A stretch of 64,000 bases of DNA from Monosporascus cannonballus. Its lineage: Eukaryota > Ascomycota > Sordariomycetes > Xylariales. The translations under genes and the position numbers were made by a program. Shown piece by piece: positions 1-11,400 of the stretch (its first letter is position 1; each line of letters begins with the position of its first letter). The notes beneath the pieces are model-generated. The model searched no databases. It saw nothing but the letters and a program-made list of their open reading frames with translations, and was not told where the DNA came from. The stretch lies in assembly GCA_004154925.1 (NCBI GenBank), contig QJNS01000237.1, positions 1 through 64,000 on the forward strand, read 5' to 3'.

Positions 1-91
<91 letters not shown>
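1..91. repeat. AAT trinucleotide microsatellite
   Basis: A perfect run of AAT repeats fills the first 91 bases and is cut by the window edge, so its real length is unknown. No telomere-type TTAGGG repeat is present. Confidence 0.98.
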
Positions 92-805
92 GACATTATA
101 TAAACAATTAGCGCAAGTATTAATATGCTATAGCAGCATATTTTTTAAAAAAAAGTCTTTTATAATGTGATAAATTAAAATAAAACTGGTTTCTTAAATA
201 TTGGTATATTTAAAAAGGTCATAGTTATATTGTCCAGTTTGCGTTCATTATTATCACGAACCTCGCTTTAGAACTTAACATGTAATTTCCATATATTTAG
301 CGTTATGGGAATGATAGATCTAGAGGATGCCTACAGAGTAATCCCTCTGTTGGTAATAGAAAGATTAGGGCGTGTGTCGCAGAAAGGGTCCCTATTCAGC
401 AAGGGGGGTTTTTTTTTAAAAAAAATTCTTTTTCTTTATTCCTTTCCGGGAGGCCCAGAGCCCTATATTAGTGGATCGCCCACACCAAGTGGGATCACCG
501 TTTCCTAGCTTCCTAGTTACAGTATCAATATAGCCCTCAGGAGCTGTGTCATCTGCTCCTTAGGAAATGTGACAGAAGAGCCGAATAAAAGGAACATTTC
601 GTCAATACATAACCATGACGGTAAACCCGGTGTATGACGACTTTGTCGCCGAATTTCGAGCGAAGAAGGAAGGTCCTATATAGCAGGTCCAACAGCACTC
701 CCAATCGGAACAGAACCTGAGACTGAAGAAGTCCAACACTTTGCCCACATGTAATATTAAATTATAACGTTTCTCATTCAGGCGGTATATGTTTCGGGTA
801 ATTAA
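92..805. other. intergenic, no gene recognised
   Basis: Mixed-composition DNA following the microsatellite. Short open frames exist but none shows family similarity, a signal peptide or splice structure. The composition becomes less AT-rich after about 300, and the stretch may hold decayed gene remains continuous with the WD40 relic that follows. Confidence 0.5.
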
Positions 806-1033
806 TTATTTTACATTTCCGCAGTTTGCCAGCCGGTTCGGATCCTACCAAGCCATAGCGCTAGAATTAATGTGATAGCATTCTCGCCGAATAATAGGCT
901 GTTAGCGTCAGCGTTAGATTCTGGAACGGTTCGGATCAGGGCGGTCGATCAAAGAGATTTCAAGCACAAGCTGAGAGGCAACGAAGTTGTTCGTTCAGGC
1001 ATATTCTCGAGAGATAGGGTAATGAGCACGTAA
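806..1033 (+). pseudogene. WD40-repeat gene fragment (relic)
   Basis: One plus-strand frame stays open for 75 codons from 806 to the TAA at 1031-1033. It contains a clear WD40 repeat: a His-containing start (SHSARI), the core VIAFSPNNRLLASALDSGTV, and an RIR where the usual W/D-type end would be, followed by the start of a second degraded repeat. The frame is closed upstream by a stop at 803-805, has no start codon and no neighbouring repeats, so it is a fragment. In filamentous fungi such repeats often belong to NACHT/STAND-WD40 (HET-E-like) proteins; that origin is inference, since only about 1.5 repeats remain. Confidence 0.6.
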
Positions 1034-1309
1034 AGACAACCAACCGGAACGCGAATCTATGTCTTATACAACAGGGGACCCGAGATAGAATTTATGATTT
1101 CTCAAATCTCCAACCACCCATCCATGAACTCAGTTCACCCGATTATCAGCTCCAACCTCCGGCCCTCCGACATCGTATCATGGGACAGGGGCCCGGTTAC
1201 CGCGAACCATGTTACACCACTCCGCGTGCGCGGAACACATCAGATAAATGCAGTGCCTTTCTCTGTGGGCCACCAGCTCGCAGGGCAATCCGTATGGTAT
1301 CAATCTCCG

Positions 1310-2053
1310 CTAGTTCCAGGGATAAAAATGTTCGTTGTTCCTAGCATCAGGGGGCATAGCGTCGTCCAATGCTTGGGCGAAACGATCGGCCCGCAGATCC
1401 GGGTGAGCACTTCCCCAGTTGTTGTACAGCAACTTCTTCTTGATATCGCAAGCCATCCACTCCGAGGAAAGAAACGGGGCCTTGAACCATTCTCCACTGA
1501 TATTCTCAATATCATCGTATTCCGGTTTAGCTTTACGGAAGGAATTATTCTTTAAGCCGCCCCTGTGATACACTATCTTGGGATGAGTGCGTTCGTGGAA
1601 TCGAACCACGGACTGATGTTCAGTGGTGTAACCGCCATGACCAGACCACGAAACGTAAAACACTTCATCATTTAGTGTCCAGACGATGACATGTTCCCAA
1701 TCGTGCCTATGACCATCCGCAAAGGTGCCACGTTTGTCTTTTTCGAAATAGTAGCCGTAAAGATACGCGCACCAGCCGTGGTTGCAATGCTGGCGGACGT
1801 AGGTTTGGCTAAACCAAAGCTGCGACTGGGCACGGCACTCGCCTTCTTCTAACGGGTGGAGGCCTGCGTTTACTGACCCGGCCTGATCGATGGCAGCGGT
1901 ATGGTAGCAGCCGTCCTTGTCAAAATCAAGAACCGGCTGGAATTTCTTTGCGTTCTCAGTTGCGGAGGTCGGGAAGGGCCAAAGCAAGCTAGCGGTGCTG
2001 CTGCTGAGGAGGATGGCGAGCAAGCCTATTTTTTGAAATTTGAAGAACAGCAT
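1310..2053 (-). CDS. NLP / NPP1-family necrosis-inducing secreted protein
   Basis: Single-exon gene encoding 247 aa if started at the ATG at 2053. An in-frame ATG at 2116 lies upstream, but the 2053 start puts a hydrophobic signal peptide (residues about 8-23) at the N terminus. The NLP hallmark heptapeptide GHRHDWE is at residues 114-120. Cysteines at 49, 73, 90 and 95, with a CNHGWC motif just before the heptapeptide, fit the four-cysteine type 2 NLPs. Family members are secreted cytolysins that act on membrane sphingolipids; many fungal members are not toxic, and activity here is not predictable. Length is normal and no internal stop is seen, so the gene looks intact although strongly RIP-mutated DNA begins 1.3 kb away. 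It has no gene neighbours within the window on either side. Confidence 0.92.
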   Translation of the reverse strand: MLFFKFQKIGLLAILLSSSTASLLWPFPTSATENAKKFQPVLDFDKDGCYHTAAIDQAGSVNAGLHPLEEGECRAQSQLWFSQTYVRQHCNHGWCAYLYGYYFEKDKRGTFADGHRHDWEHVIVWTLNDEVFYVSWSGHGGYTTEHQSVVRFHERTHPKIVYHRGGLKNNSFRKAKPEYDDIENISGEWFKAPFLSSEWMACDIKKKLLYNNWGSAHPDLRADRFAQALDDAMPPDARNNEHFYPWN

Positions 2054-3566
2054 GGTAGGGCTTAACCTCTGGAGTTGGTCTGCAAGATTGTTCAGATAAA
2101 CGAATATGATAGACATTGCGAGCGAGCCCAACAGTCTTATATATCCACAAACCTACTACATGTTAATTAAAATCATTATGCTTCTTTGTGGCTGTATGAC
2201 CTTCTCTCTGCAATGGCTGAATGCTAATGGATACGATTTCGAGAAAGCAACGGTACATTGAGGTCTTGAGGGAAAGGAAGGTAGATGCATGTTACGCGGT
2301 GCTGTCACGATGGTGCCATAATACATAGACGTCGGTGAGTGTCGAGCATACCCGCCCGATGTCACAGCAAATTGCTGCGCCGGCCATAAGCTGTTAGGTT
2401 ATGGGTACCTTAAGGACCCATCTAGACCACCGGGGGTAAAGCCAAGCTCTTGAACGATGTCATAGTTATTGATGGAGGAATAGGGCTGATGTCAGTCTTG
2501 GGTCGAGAGCTGAGTGCCGGGTCTGGAACGATGCCAGCTACGGATCTAATCCTAGCAAAATGCGGTGTTGCAATCCTTCGAAGAATGAAGGCGCTTGCCA
2601 GCCCCCGCCTGTGACAGTCACACAAGGATGCTGCCCCGCGCAGTGTCTTCGGATACTTACATGCCCCGGTACTCGAAAGTCTTGCCATTTCCCTGATATA
2701 ACCAGAGGGGATATTGCGATCGTCCGATCACGCGATGAAGAGCTGACCGATGTAGGCGCAAAATGACGAGGAATTTCTGTCTTTCTACTTTAGTCTGAAG
2801 TATATTTTTCGTGTTTGGCTATTACTTGATCGCATTGTTCCTTACATCCGTATTCTGATTCCGTATATTCGCAAGTGCTCGACTTCTTCAGAATTGCAGG
2901 AAAATCTAGTGTCGAGTTTGCGAAGGGCGGTGAGTTTATTGGACTCAACAGCATGCAAACGCCAGATGAGCGCAAACAGACCACTCGTTTCGCTTCGTCG
3001 ACTGCCCAAGGCTGATGTGGCTAATAACTCGATGTAAGCACAGTAGGGTGTTATTGCCGCTTGGGTGAATGCCGATATGGCTTACTTCGCTGAAATATGC
3101 TCATGCAGCATCTGCCTGTTCTTGCAAAAGAAAAGAAAAGAATTCGGTGCCCAGCTCCACAATGGCGTAGCACGTCAAGCTCTGATACGCCGACGATTAG
3201 CTACCGGTGCTCACTTGAATTCTTCAGCTAGCTCAGACGTCTGCTGGTATACTGATTTGGCTGACAACATCTGATGGGCCCTTCATAAGACATGCACGCG
3301 CAGCCACAAGGAAGAAACATGACGTTAATTAGCGCAACGTGTAGCTGTAGAGCATAAACTCTCGTTTTCCCATGTCAAGTCTTTTCTCTTTAGACCCGTC
3401 AGACTGATGTCATTGACAGCACGTTCAATTAACCAAACTGGACTTGTAGATTAACTACAGTAATATGGTTGCTTTTGAACTATAAGACTTTGATATCATA
3501 TATTGAAGCAAATAACTGAAGGTGAATTAACAAGTTGTATAACCTTTAAAAGTTGCCTCATTAAAA
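2054..3566. other. intergenic, no gene recognised
   Basis: Upstream flank of the NLP gene. Normal composition to about 3.4 kb, then a rapid change to AT-rich DNA. Only short open frames without recognisable domains are present. Confidence 0.5.
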
Positions 3567-3617
3567 TTAGGCCCTATTTTGGAGATTGTGGCTGCACCTG
3601 CGGCACAGCTATAACTA

Positions 3618-5031
3618 CAGTGAGGGGCCAAAATAATCCGGCCCAACTCCACAACTTTTAGCCACACCCATATTCATCAACAACTTCACAGATACATATT
3701 TCAATCAAATAAAATCGTAAAAATAAACGGGCTCTAGTATTATATTCGTTTGTTTTTAAACTTTAAAACCGTATATACCAATCTTCAGCTTTCTTAACAG
3801 CCCGCAGCCGTTTCCCTATAAACATAATAATCTTCACTATAAAAACGTCCGGAATAGCTTTCTACGTTTTATGCAAATATTCGATAAAACGGGTAGTATC
3901 CAGTTTATTTTTTTTTAAAAAAATTTTCAAAGGTCCGGAAATATCTCTTTTAAGTTCTTTTTAAATATAACTCATATATATTTAATTAGATTAAGGTTAA
4001 GACTATCTAGTGGCTAGTCCGGAAAAACCTTTACAGCATTATTTATTAACTAATTTAGGGATTTTTCGCAAACGTATATGGTAACGTTATTCTGTTGGAA
4101 AAAACGCTAAGGCTTATAAATCAATAATAATCTTTCGCCTAAAACTGTTCGATAACTCCAACTATTAATCCCTCGTTTAAAACCGTCTGGTTTTAGAGTT
4201 AGGTCGCGTTACATAACGATAAAAGGCGTACGGCACCTTTTTCTATCCGTCCCGATCTATATCCCATCTTAAATCATAATGGATATATTCGTTTTAACGT
4301 AATTCTTAAGGTTAACGAACTTCTTGTTCCATTTTTCGGACGGGAAACGGAATATTTAAGCCGTTAGGCTATTAAAAGAATTTTGGCAAGAAAATTCGTC
4401 GGAAAATATAGCTTGGAATCGTTAATTAAAATTATATTAATTTTAACGTTACGTACTTATAACAAATTTTTAATATATTTAAATTAGTAATATATAAAAA
4501 TATATTTAATTTTTGCCGGTTTTTAAAAATTACTATTTTTTAAGAATTTTTATTTATAAAAGTTTTATTTTTTTTCATAATACGCTTAATAAAACGGATG
4601 TTAATTTTGAACTCGATTATTTTTCGAATATCTTTATACGTAATTTTTCGGTTTTTTTTTACAAAGCAAAAAAATCTTTTTTTTTAGCGTTTCGAAAAAC
4701 TCGGACGATTTTTTTTTTACTTCTGATCGAAAGTACGGCCATTTTTCCAGTCGTTAATAATGGAAGTAATAACGGATTTCGAAATTTCAAATAAGTCTGC
4801 TAAGCGACATTATGGTATCCTAAGCTTATTTGCGGTAATAATGCAAACCCTTTTCCTAGGAGTAAATTCCTGACCTTTATGACGACCGGCAGCCAATTCG
4901 GCGCAAAAAGCTTCGAAATCGGCCATGATTTAAAGAAGTTATGAATTTTGGAAAGTTGAGTATTATCGAGAAGTGGTTTTGAAAATCGGGTAGCTGGGAA
5001 GCTTAGGCCGGATTATTTTAGCCCCTCACTG
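3618..5031 (-). mobile_element. Tc1/mariner-superfamily DNA transposon, RIP-degraded
   Basis: The 1,414-bp element has terminal inverted repeats of about 26 bp (left cagtgaggggccaaaataat, right the inverse with one mismatch) and is flanked on both sides by TA (3616-3617 and 5032-5033), the Tc1/mariner target. The transposase reads on the minus strand. C-to-T type changes throughout and many stops show RIP decay. Confidence 0.88.
3700..4926 (-). pseudogene. decayed Tc1/mariner transposase
   Basis: Minus-strand reading starts at an ATG at 4924-4926 (MADFEAFCAELAAGRHKGQE), continues into a Tc1-type helix-turn-helix region (ADLFEISKSVITSII) and then a basic linker (NRPSFSKR), interrupted by several stops. 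The catalytic region further on is too mutated to assign the DDE/D residues with confidence. The stops fall at codons that RIP-type transitions would create. Confidence 0.7.
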
Positions 5032-5149
5032 TAAGTAGCTTTTAGTACTACGCTAACCTAATTTGTAAAAAACTTACAAAAACAACAAAACCTCCAAAAT
5101 AAGGCCTAATATCAAGTTGTAATTTTTTTATTTCGTTTTGCACATTCTA

Positions 5150-6477
5150 ATCTAAAATAATTAATAGCTTAATTAAGATATAAGATTTTTAGAACTTAGT
5201 ATAAACGATAGCATAAGATGACGTTCAGAAAATAAACAATATATCTAATTTCCGTTATTAGCTAGTAAAAGATTAATAACCAGATGAAATAATTTATCTT
5301 TTATTAAGAAAGGTCTTCAGTTAATTAACAATATAGCACTCTCTATTACTCGATCTTAGGGAGGTTTTTTTTATAATATTAGCAATAACTTACCCCGACT
5401 CTTAAAAACATTATTAAAATTCAAAGAAAGAAGTTAGAACGAAAAAAGGTTAAGGAGAAAGTTAAAGCAAAAGCCGAGAAGGAATATGAGACAGGGTTCT
5501 AGAAAAAAGAAAAGAAGCTAACTATTAACCAGAAACTATATATCTTAATAACAGAGATTAAAGCCCTGAAAAAAAAACGTTAAACTTGCTTAATAATAAA
5601 AAGCTTTAGTTCTACTATTATTTGATACGAACCAAATATGCGAAGAAATTATTTCATCTCCTAGCTACCATAGAATACTAGACGTCAAGGGCTATATGCT
5701 AACCCCCAAGCTCTATGATATATCTTAGAACCTAAACGGATTTTTGGTTCAAGCTCGACTTTACCTTAAATTTTACGAAAATTCTTTAATACAGGACTAC
5801 TAAAAAATAATAGCCATTTTTTTAGCTATTAATAGATCAAATCCGTTAATAATTCGAATCTATTTTAACAGATTACCTAAAAAGATATTTCAAAAGGTTC
5901 TTAGACTTTTTTAATTACATTTTCAACAAATACGAGTATTTCGAAAAAATATAAACTTTATTTAAAAATCTAAATAAAAAAATATATAGTTAAATAACTT
6001 TTTTGCTTTCGTTAAATTAAGTTAATATTCGAATATACGATTAAGTTTAATCGCTTAGCCGTTATTTCGAATTTGCTAAAAAAACACGTTATTTTATCTT
6101 TACTATCATAGTTTAAAGCTTTAGCTTAAAAATAAGCTATATATAAAACCTAAAATGGAGTTTTTTATAAATATATAAATAAAGTTATTATTGCCAATCG
6201 ACGTATCTTTAATCGATATCTTAAGAAAAAAAATAATAAACGAGATAGCGATAAAAGCTCTAATAATCGAATTAAGAAAAATAAGGACAAGCTTTAAAAG
6301 AAAATAAGTTCCGTTTCGAAGAAGCTTAAAAAATGAGTTTAAAATAAAGTATTTTAATTATAGCAAAAAAAGATATTTTAAAAATAAATAATATTCCTCT
6401 GCTAAAAGGAACTTTAAAAAAAGGGATTTTTTAACCCCAGAAAAAGACCGAAGCGGCTAAACAGGAAACCGATAATA
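5150..6477 (+). mobile_element. older chromodomain-gypsy copy A, 5' internal part
   Basis: From about 5150 this stretch parallels 6,930-8,343 of the complete element B: the leader, the lysine-rich start of gag, the gag core and the CCHC knuckle region. It is more decayed than B. Its own 5' LTR is missing. It ends at 6477, where element B is inserted; removing B and one TAATA copy rejoins it to 13764 and restores the gag sequence as found in B near 8343. Confidence 0.85.
6473..6477. repeat. target-site duplication TAATA, left
   Basis: Five bases directly before the 5' LTR of element B, repeated at 13764-13768. Confidence 0.85.
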
Positions 6478-6896
6478 TGTTACGGATCCCCGAATAGACC
6501 CGTTCTGGAGGCCCCAGGGCTGCAGAAAAGGGAAAAGCTTCATACTCTAAGTCACGTGACTTAAAGTAATCTAACTGATTTATTAAATCATATAGATCAT
6601 TGTGATCTGGGTGATTTAACAGATCCAAAAAATCAATATCACATTAGTAAAATAGAAGAAGGTATAAGACTTTAGGTTTCCTATGTAAATAGCCACCTAC
6701 TTAGTTCCGCTTTTTAGCTATTAATCTAAGCTCTTAGCCAGAGGCAACTATACCGTTTTCTGATTGAAAGAAAAGTACCTTGAAATCTTTTTAACGAATA
6801 TACTAAATTATTTTTCGCCCTATTATTACCTGCAAATTAAAACCCTTTTCGGATACTACTTATACCTCCAGGTGGATATATAATAAGTTCGTTACA
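6478..6896 (+). repeat. 5' LTR of element B
   Basis: 419 bp, aligned without length difference to 13345-13763. It keeps more G and C than the 3' copy, for example an intact cacgtg near 6554 that is cgta-type in the 3' copy, so the two LTRs were mutated unequally. Confidence 0.95.
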
Positions 6897-7179
6897 TTTT
6901 AATAATTCCTTAATTAATAGCCAACGGATAATTTACCGCCTAATTAGGGCATAAGCTCTTTTGAACTTAATGCAGATAATAACATAGGACGACGTTCAGA
7001 AAATAAATAATATATACGATCCCCGTTATTGGCCAGGGAAGCGTTATTAATAAAATTTAACGATTTACTCCTTATTAAAAAAGTTCTCCAGCTGATAAAT
7101 AATATAATACCCCCTATTATTAGATTTTAAAAAGGCCCTTTTTCCTTTTAACCCCAATAACAGCCTTTATCTGCAAGGG

Positions 7180-8340
7180 AAATAATTAAGATATAAGGAG
7201 ATAAAATAAGTGAAAAAAAAAAAGAATATCCGGCTAAAAAACAAAAAAAAAAAAGGTATTAAAGCGTTTAATTGAAAAAAGAGAACTTATTATGGAAAAA
7301 CGACTGGACCTTTTGGCCCAAGAGGTCAAAAACCTAAAAAAGGAGAATATTCGGCTTACCAAAAAAAAAAACTAACTTTTTTATAATTTGGCTTTTTAAA
7401 GGGACGAAGCCAAGGGGCTGGCTACCGACCACCTTCGTTGGACATAAGATAAGTACCAGAAAGAATTTCGATTCTATTACTGTTCGGCGTAAACCGAATA
7501 CGGGAAGGAATTGTTCTACTTCCTGGTTATTACGGAATGCCAGACGTCAAGGGCTATAAGCTAATTCCCTTTAAGCCTTACGATGGATCAGAGAACCCTA
7601 ATAGATTTTTGGTTTAGGCCAGATTTTACCTTAAGTTTTACGAGAATTCTTTGATAAAGGATTATCAGAAGGTAATGGCCATTTCCCAGCTATTAACCGG
7701 ACGAATCCGGAAGTGGTTCGAACTTATTTTAACGGATTATTTTAAAAGGTATCCAAAAAAATCCTTAAATCTTATTAATTATGTTTTTGGTAAATACGGT
7801 TATTTTGAAAAACAAATACGGGTTTTATTCGGAAATCCTGATAAAAAATAATATGCAATTAAATAATTTTATCTTTTTCGCTAGATTAAGTTAACGTTTA
7901 AATATACGACCGAATTTAACCGCTTAATAATTATTTTAAACCTGCCCGAAAATACGTTATTCTATCCTTATTATGACGGCCTAAAGCCTTAGGTCAAGGA
8001 CAAGATATATATAGAACCCAAAATGGGATTTTTTGCAAAATATACCGATAAGGTTATTATTGCCGACCGTCGTACCTTTAATCGGTACTTCGAAAAGAAA
8101 AGAACCGGCAGACGAAATGACGATAAGGGCTTTAGCAGCCGAACTAAAAAAAATAAGGGCAAGCCTTAAAAGGAAACGAGTTCCGCTTCGAAAAAGCCTA
8201 AAAAAGATAAATCCAAAATGGAATATTTTAATTATGGCAAAAAGGAATATTTCAAAAACAAATGCCGTTTTTCCGCCAAAAGGAACTCCAAAAAAGGAAA
8301 AATTCTTTAACCCCAGAAAAAAGTTAGAATAACCGAATAA
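7180..8340 (+). pseudogene. gag pseudogene of element B
   Basis: A lysine-rich N-terminal part is followed by a typical gypsy gag core: residues read DGSENPNRFLV, then YENSLIKDYQKVMAISQLL and GRIRKWFELI (about 7,585-7,735). A degraded CCHC zinc knuckle lies near 8,218-8,262, where NYGKKEYFKNKC keeps only the last cysteine. Stops and frameshift-like breaks interrupt it. Confidence 0.8.
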
Positions 8341-8419
8341 GAAACCGATAATAAGGTAAAAGAAAAGGAAAAAAAAGTTAGTTCGATTTCCTCCTAGCCA
8401 GAATTCATTATTGCCATAA

Positions 8420-11400
8420 TTATTCAAATTCCGAACGATATCCTAAAATACGAGAATTATTCAATTTGCCAAAACTTTAAGGTTAAAGCCTGCAAATATT
8501 ACTTAGGATAAACGGCTTCCAAAATAGCCATAAAGCTAAGATGCCAATATTACTTTAATTCCCAGAAATGTAAAATGCATACAAAGGACGGTTAGTTTCG
8601 ACCAGATACTAGCAACTATGGACAGTTATCCCCGGAGCTCTATAAGCTCCTAAAATATATTATTTACTAAAAGACGTTATCGGTAAACCTTTATAACCTG
8701 CTATATTTTACCGCCTATTATTAGAACGATTATTTTGTTTATTTCCGAACTAAAAAAAATAATAACTTTTGGCCCGGATGGAATAATAAGATTTTTACCG
8801 AACCAAACGATAAGTGCCGATATACTGAAATTTCCCGATAGCCAAAATACCCTAAGTTTTATTATTTATATCCCGAGTCAAAACGGAATTAAAAGGTTAT
8901 ATCGCAAAAATACCTATGTTATTTCCCGATATTTTATATTTAATATAAGCTCCTAAATATGGGAATACCTTTTTCGGAAATTTATTTTTCTAATTCCATA
9001 ACTCGGGAGATACGGAATAAAAGGGTAAGTTAGGAAAAGAACCAGATTTTGAAGCCCCAGTGCAAGTACGGCAAGAAAATATGGTTCCGGTATAAGAACA
9101 ACTAATATATTAAATATGCTGTTAGAAAAATTCGCAAATGGAAACTTATTTAAGTCGGAAATTATCAGAAATCAAAAAATTATAAAGGTTTTCGAAAGTA
9201 AAGTATTAAAAAGCCTTAATTAATAAGATCTTATACGAAGTAACGAAAGAAATACGTAACCAGATTAAGATCTTTTTTCGATATAAAGGTAAAGTGCTTA
9301 AGGCCATAATTAATTCCGGAATAAAAGGTAATTTTATTTCCCCTATAATAACAGAAAAACATTAAATTCCCTGGAAATATAAATTAAAGTTTTATAAGTT
9401 ACGTACAGTAGACGGCAGCTTATTTACTTACGAAAACGGATAAGTTTTTTAAGAAATAAAGGAATTCCTAATGTAAATTTAAGGATATTAAAAATGCATC
9501 TTATTAGATATCGTTAATATTTCCGGATACGATATTATCCTAAGAATGTTTTGGCTTTATTTTAACAACTTACGGATTAATTGGAAAAAATAAACATTTT
9601 CCTGGGACGAAATGCCAAATAAAAATAATCGAAAAATTTATTATGTCATTAAGGAAATATAGGTTCTTAATCAGATCTTTACGGTACCTCCGGAGTATTA
9701 AGGATTTAAGAGATTATTTAAAAATAAAGAAAATTACGAATTACCGTTATACGGTTAATGGGACTACCGGATACTTATTAAAAAAAGGTATTATTTTAAG
9801 TTTTACAAAATTTACTATATAAATTTAAAAAAATTAAAAACTTTATGGAAAAATATATAATTAGATTTGAAAAAAGAATATATTTAATTTTTTAATTCCT
9901 TTGCTGGATATTTAATCTTTATAGTACCAAAAACTAAGGATAATAAATAAAAGATTAATAAAAACGGAAACCTTATTTACCGAAAAATAATTAATTATAA
10001 ACAGTTAAATAATATTACGATTAAAAATAGATATCCTTTAATTTTTATAAATACCTTAAAGGAAAATATTAACAAAGTTAAATGGTTTACGGCGTTTGAT
10101 TTTCGCAATAGTTATTATTGCATTAAAATGGCCAAAGGAGAAGAATGGAAAACGGCATTTAAAATAATATATGGACTTTACGAATATAAAATAATATCTA
10201 TAGGACTTATTAATGCTTCCGCTAGCTTTTAACGCCTAATAATAATTACGCTTAAAAAATTTCTGGATAAATTTGTTTTCGTTTATCTTGACAATATCCT
10301 TATTTATTCCGAGATTCTGGAAGAATATAAGGAGTATGTTGCCTAAGTGCTCCAAACGTTAAATAAAGCAAATATCCGAGTTAACCCGGCTAAGAATATA
10401 TAGCATACGTAAAAACTGGACTTTCTGGGATATATTTTTATTTCCGGCCAAATTCAGATTTAACGCTTTAAGATGGAAATAATTAAGGATTAGCCTATCC
10501 TTAATAAGGTAACCGTTATCGATATCCGGCAAATCTTAGGATTTATGGGTTACGTACGTAACTTAATTAAGGGATATGGAGATATAATCAGATTATTAAC
10601 GAAACTTATTACCAAGGAATACGTAAAGAAAGAATTTGAATTTCTAAAGAAAGTAAAAAAAACGTTCCAGATCTTAAAAGATGTAATTATTAACGGATTT
10701 ATAATAAGATTACCTAACGCCGATAAAAAGAAACGCCTAAAAACGGATGTTTCAGATTACGTATTAGGTGCCGTCCTAAAATAGCTAAAGGATAATAACA
10801 AATAGTACCTAATAATATATTACTTAAAAGTATTCCGAAATACAAAACTTAAATATCTGATTTACGACAAAGAACTATTAGCGATTATTAATGCCTTTAA
10901 GGAATGGGAGCTTTTTTTTAACGGAATAAAGGAACCTTTTGATATTTATTTTGATTATAAGAATTTTACCTAAATTATAAAGGTATAAGAATTAAATAAA
11001 AAATATAAGGCTTAAATAATTTTTTTGTCAAAATTCAACTTTAAAATATAGCATATTAAAGGAAAAAAAAAATATCTAGGCAGATATTCTTAGTTGTAAA
11101 GGTAATTACGACTCCAAAGTTCCCAGAAGGAATATGTAAATATTGTAATATAACCAAGATAGCATTATACAGTTATATAAAATTCTAAAAAAATTATCGC
11201 CCGAACTTTTAATACGGTTCCGAAATTCCTACGATAAAAAGGAATAAAAAAAAGTTCAGTAATTAAAAGGATAACCAAAAAATTAGCTACTATACTATGG
11301 CAAAATCTATATTCCTAAGGAATAATAAGAACAGTTTATAAAGGAATTTTATGAAAACTTATTATATGGATATTAAGAAATTTTCAAAACTACCAGACGG

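Larger units (their letters stand above)
3567..5110. mobile_element. small inverted-repeat element (MITE-like) split by a mariner insertion
   Basis: The left segment 3567-3617 begins attaggccctattttggag and the right segment 5032-5110 ends with its inverted counterpart (complement strand attaggccttattttggag). The two segments, about 50 and 79 bp, flank the Tc1/mariner relic exactly at its TA target dinucleotides, so the original element was roughly 130 bp and non-coding. The family is not identified and the target-site duplication is unclear. Confidence 0.6.

Noticed and set aside
1..91. Telomere or centromere signal at the window start
   Set aside because: Only an AAT microsatellite is present; no TTAGGG/CCCTAA array.
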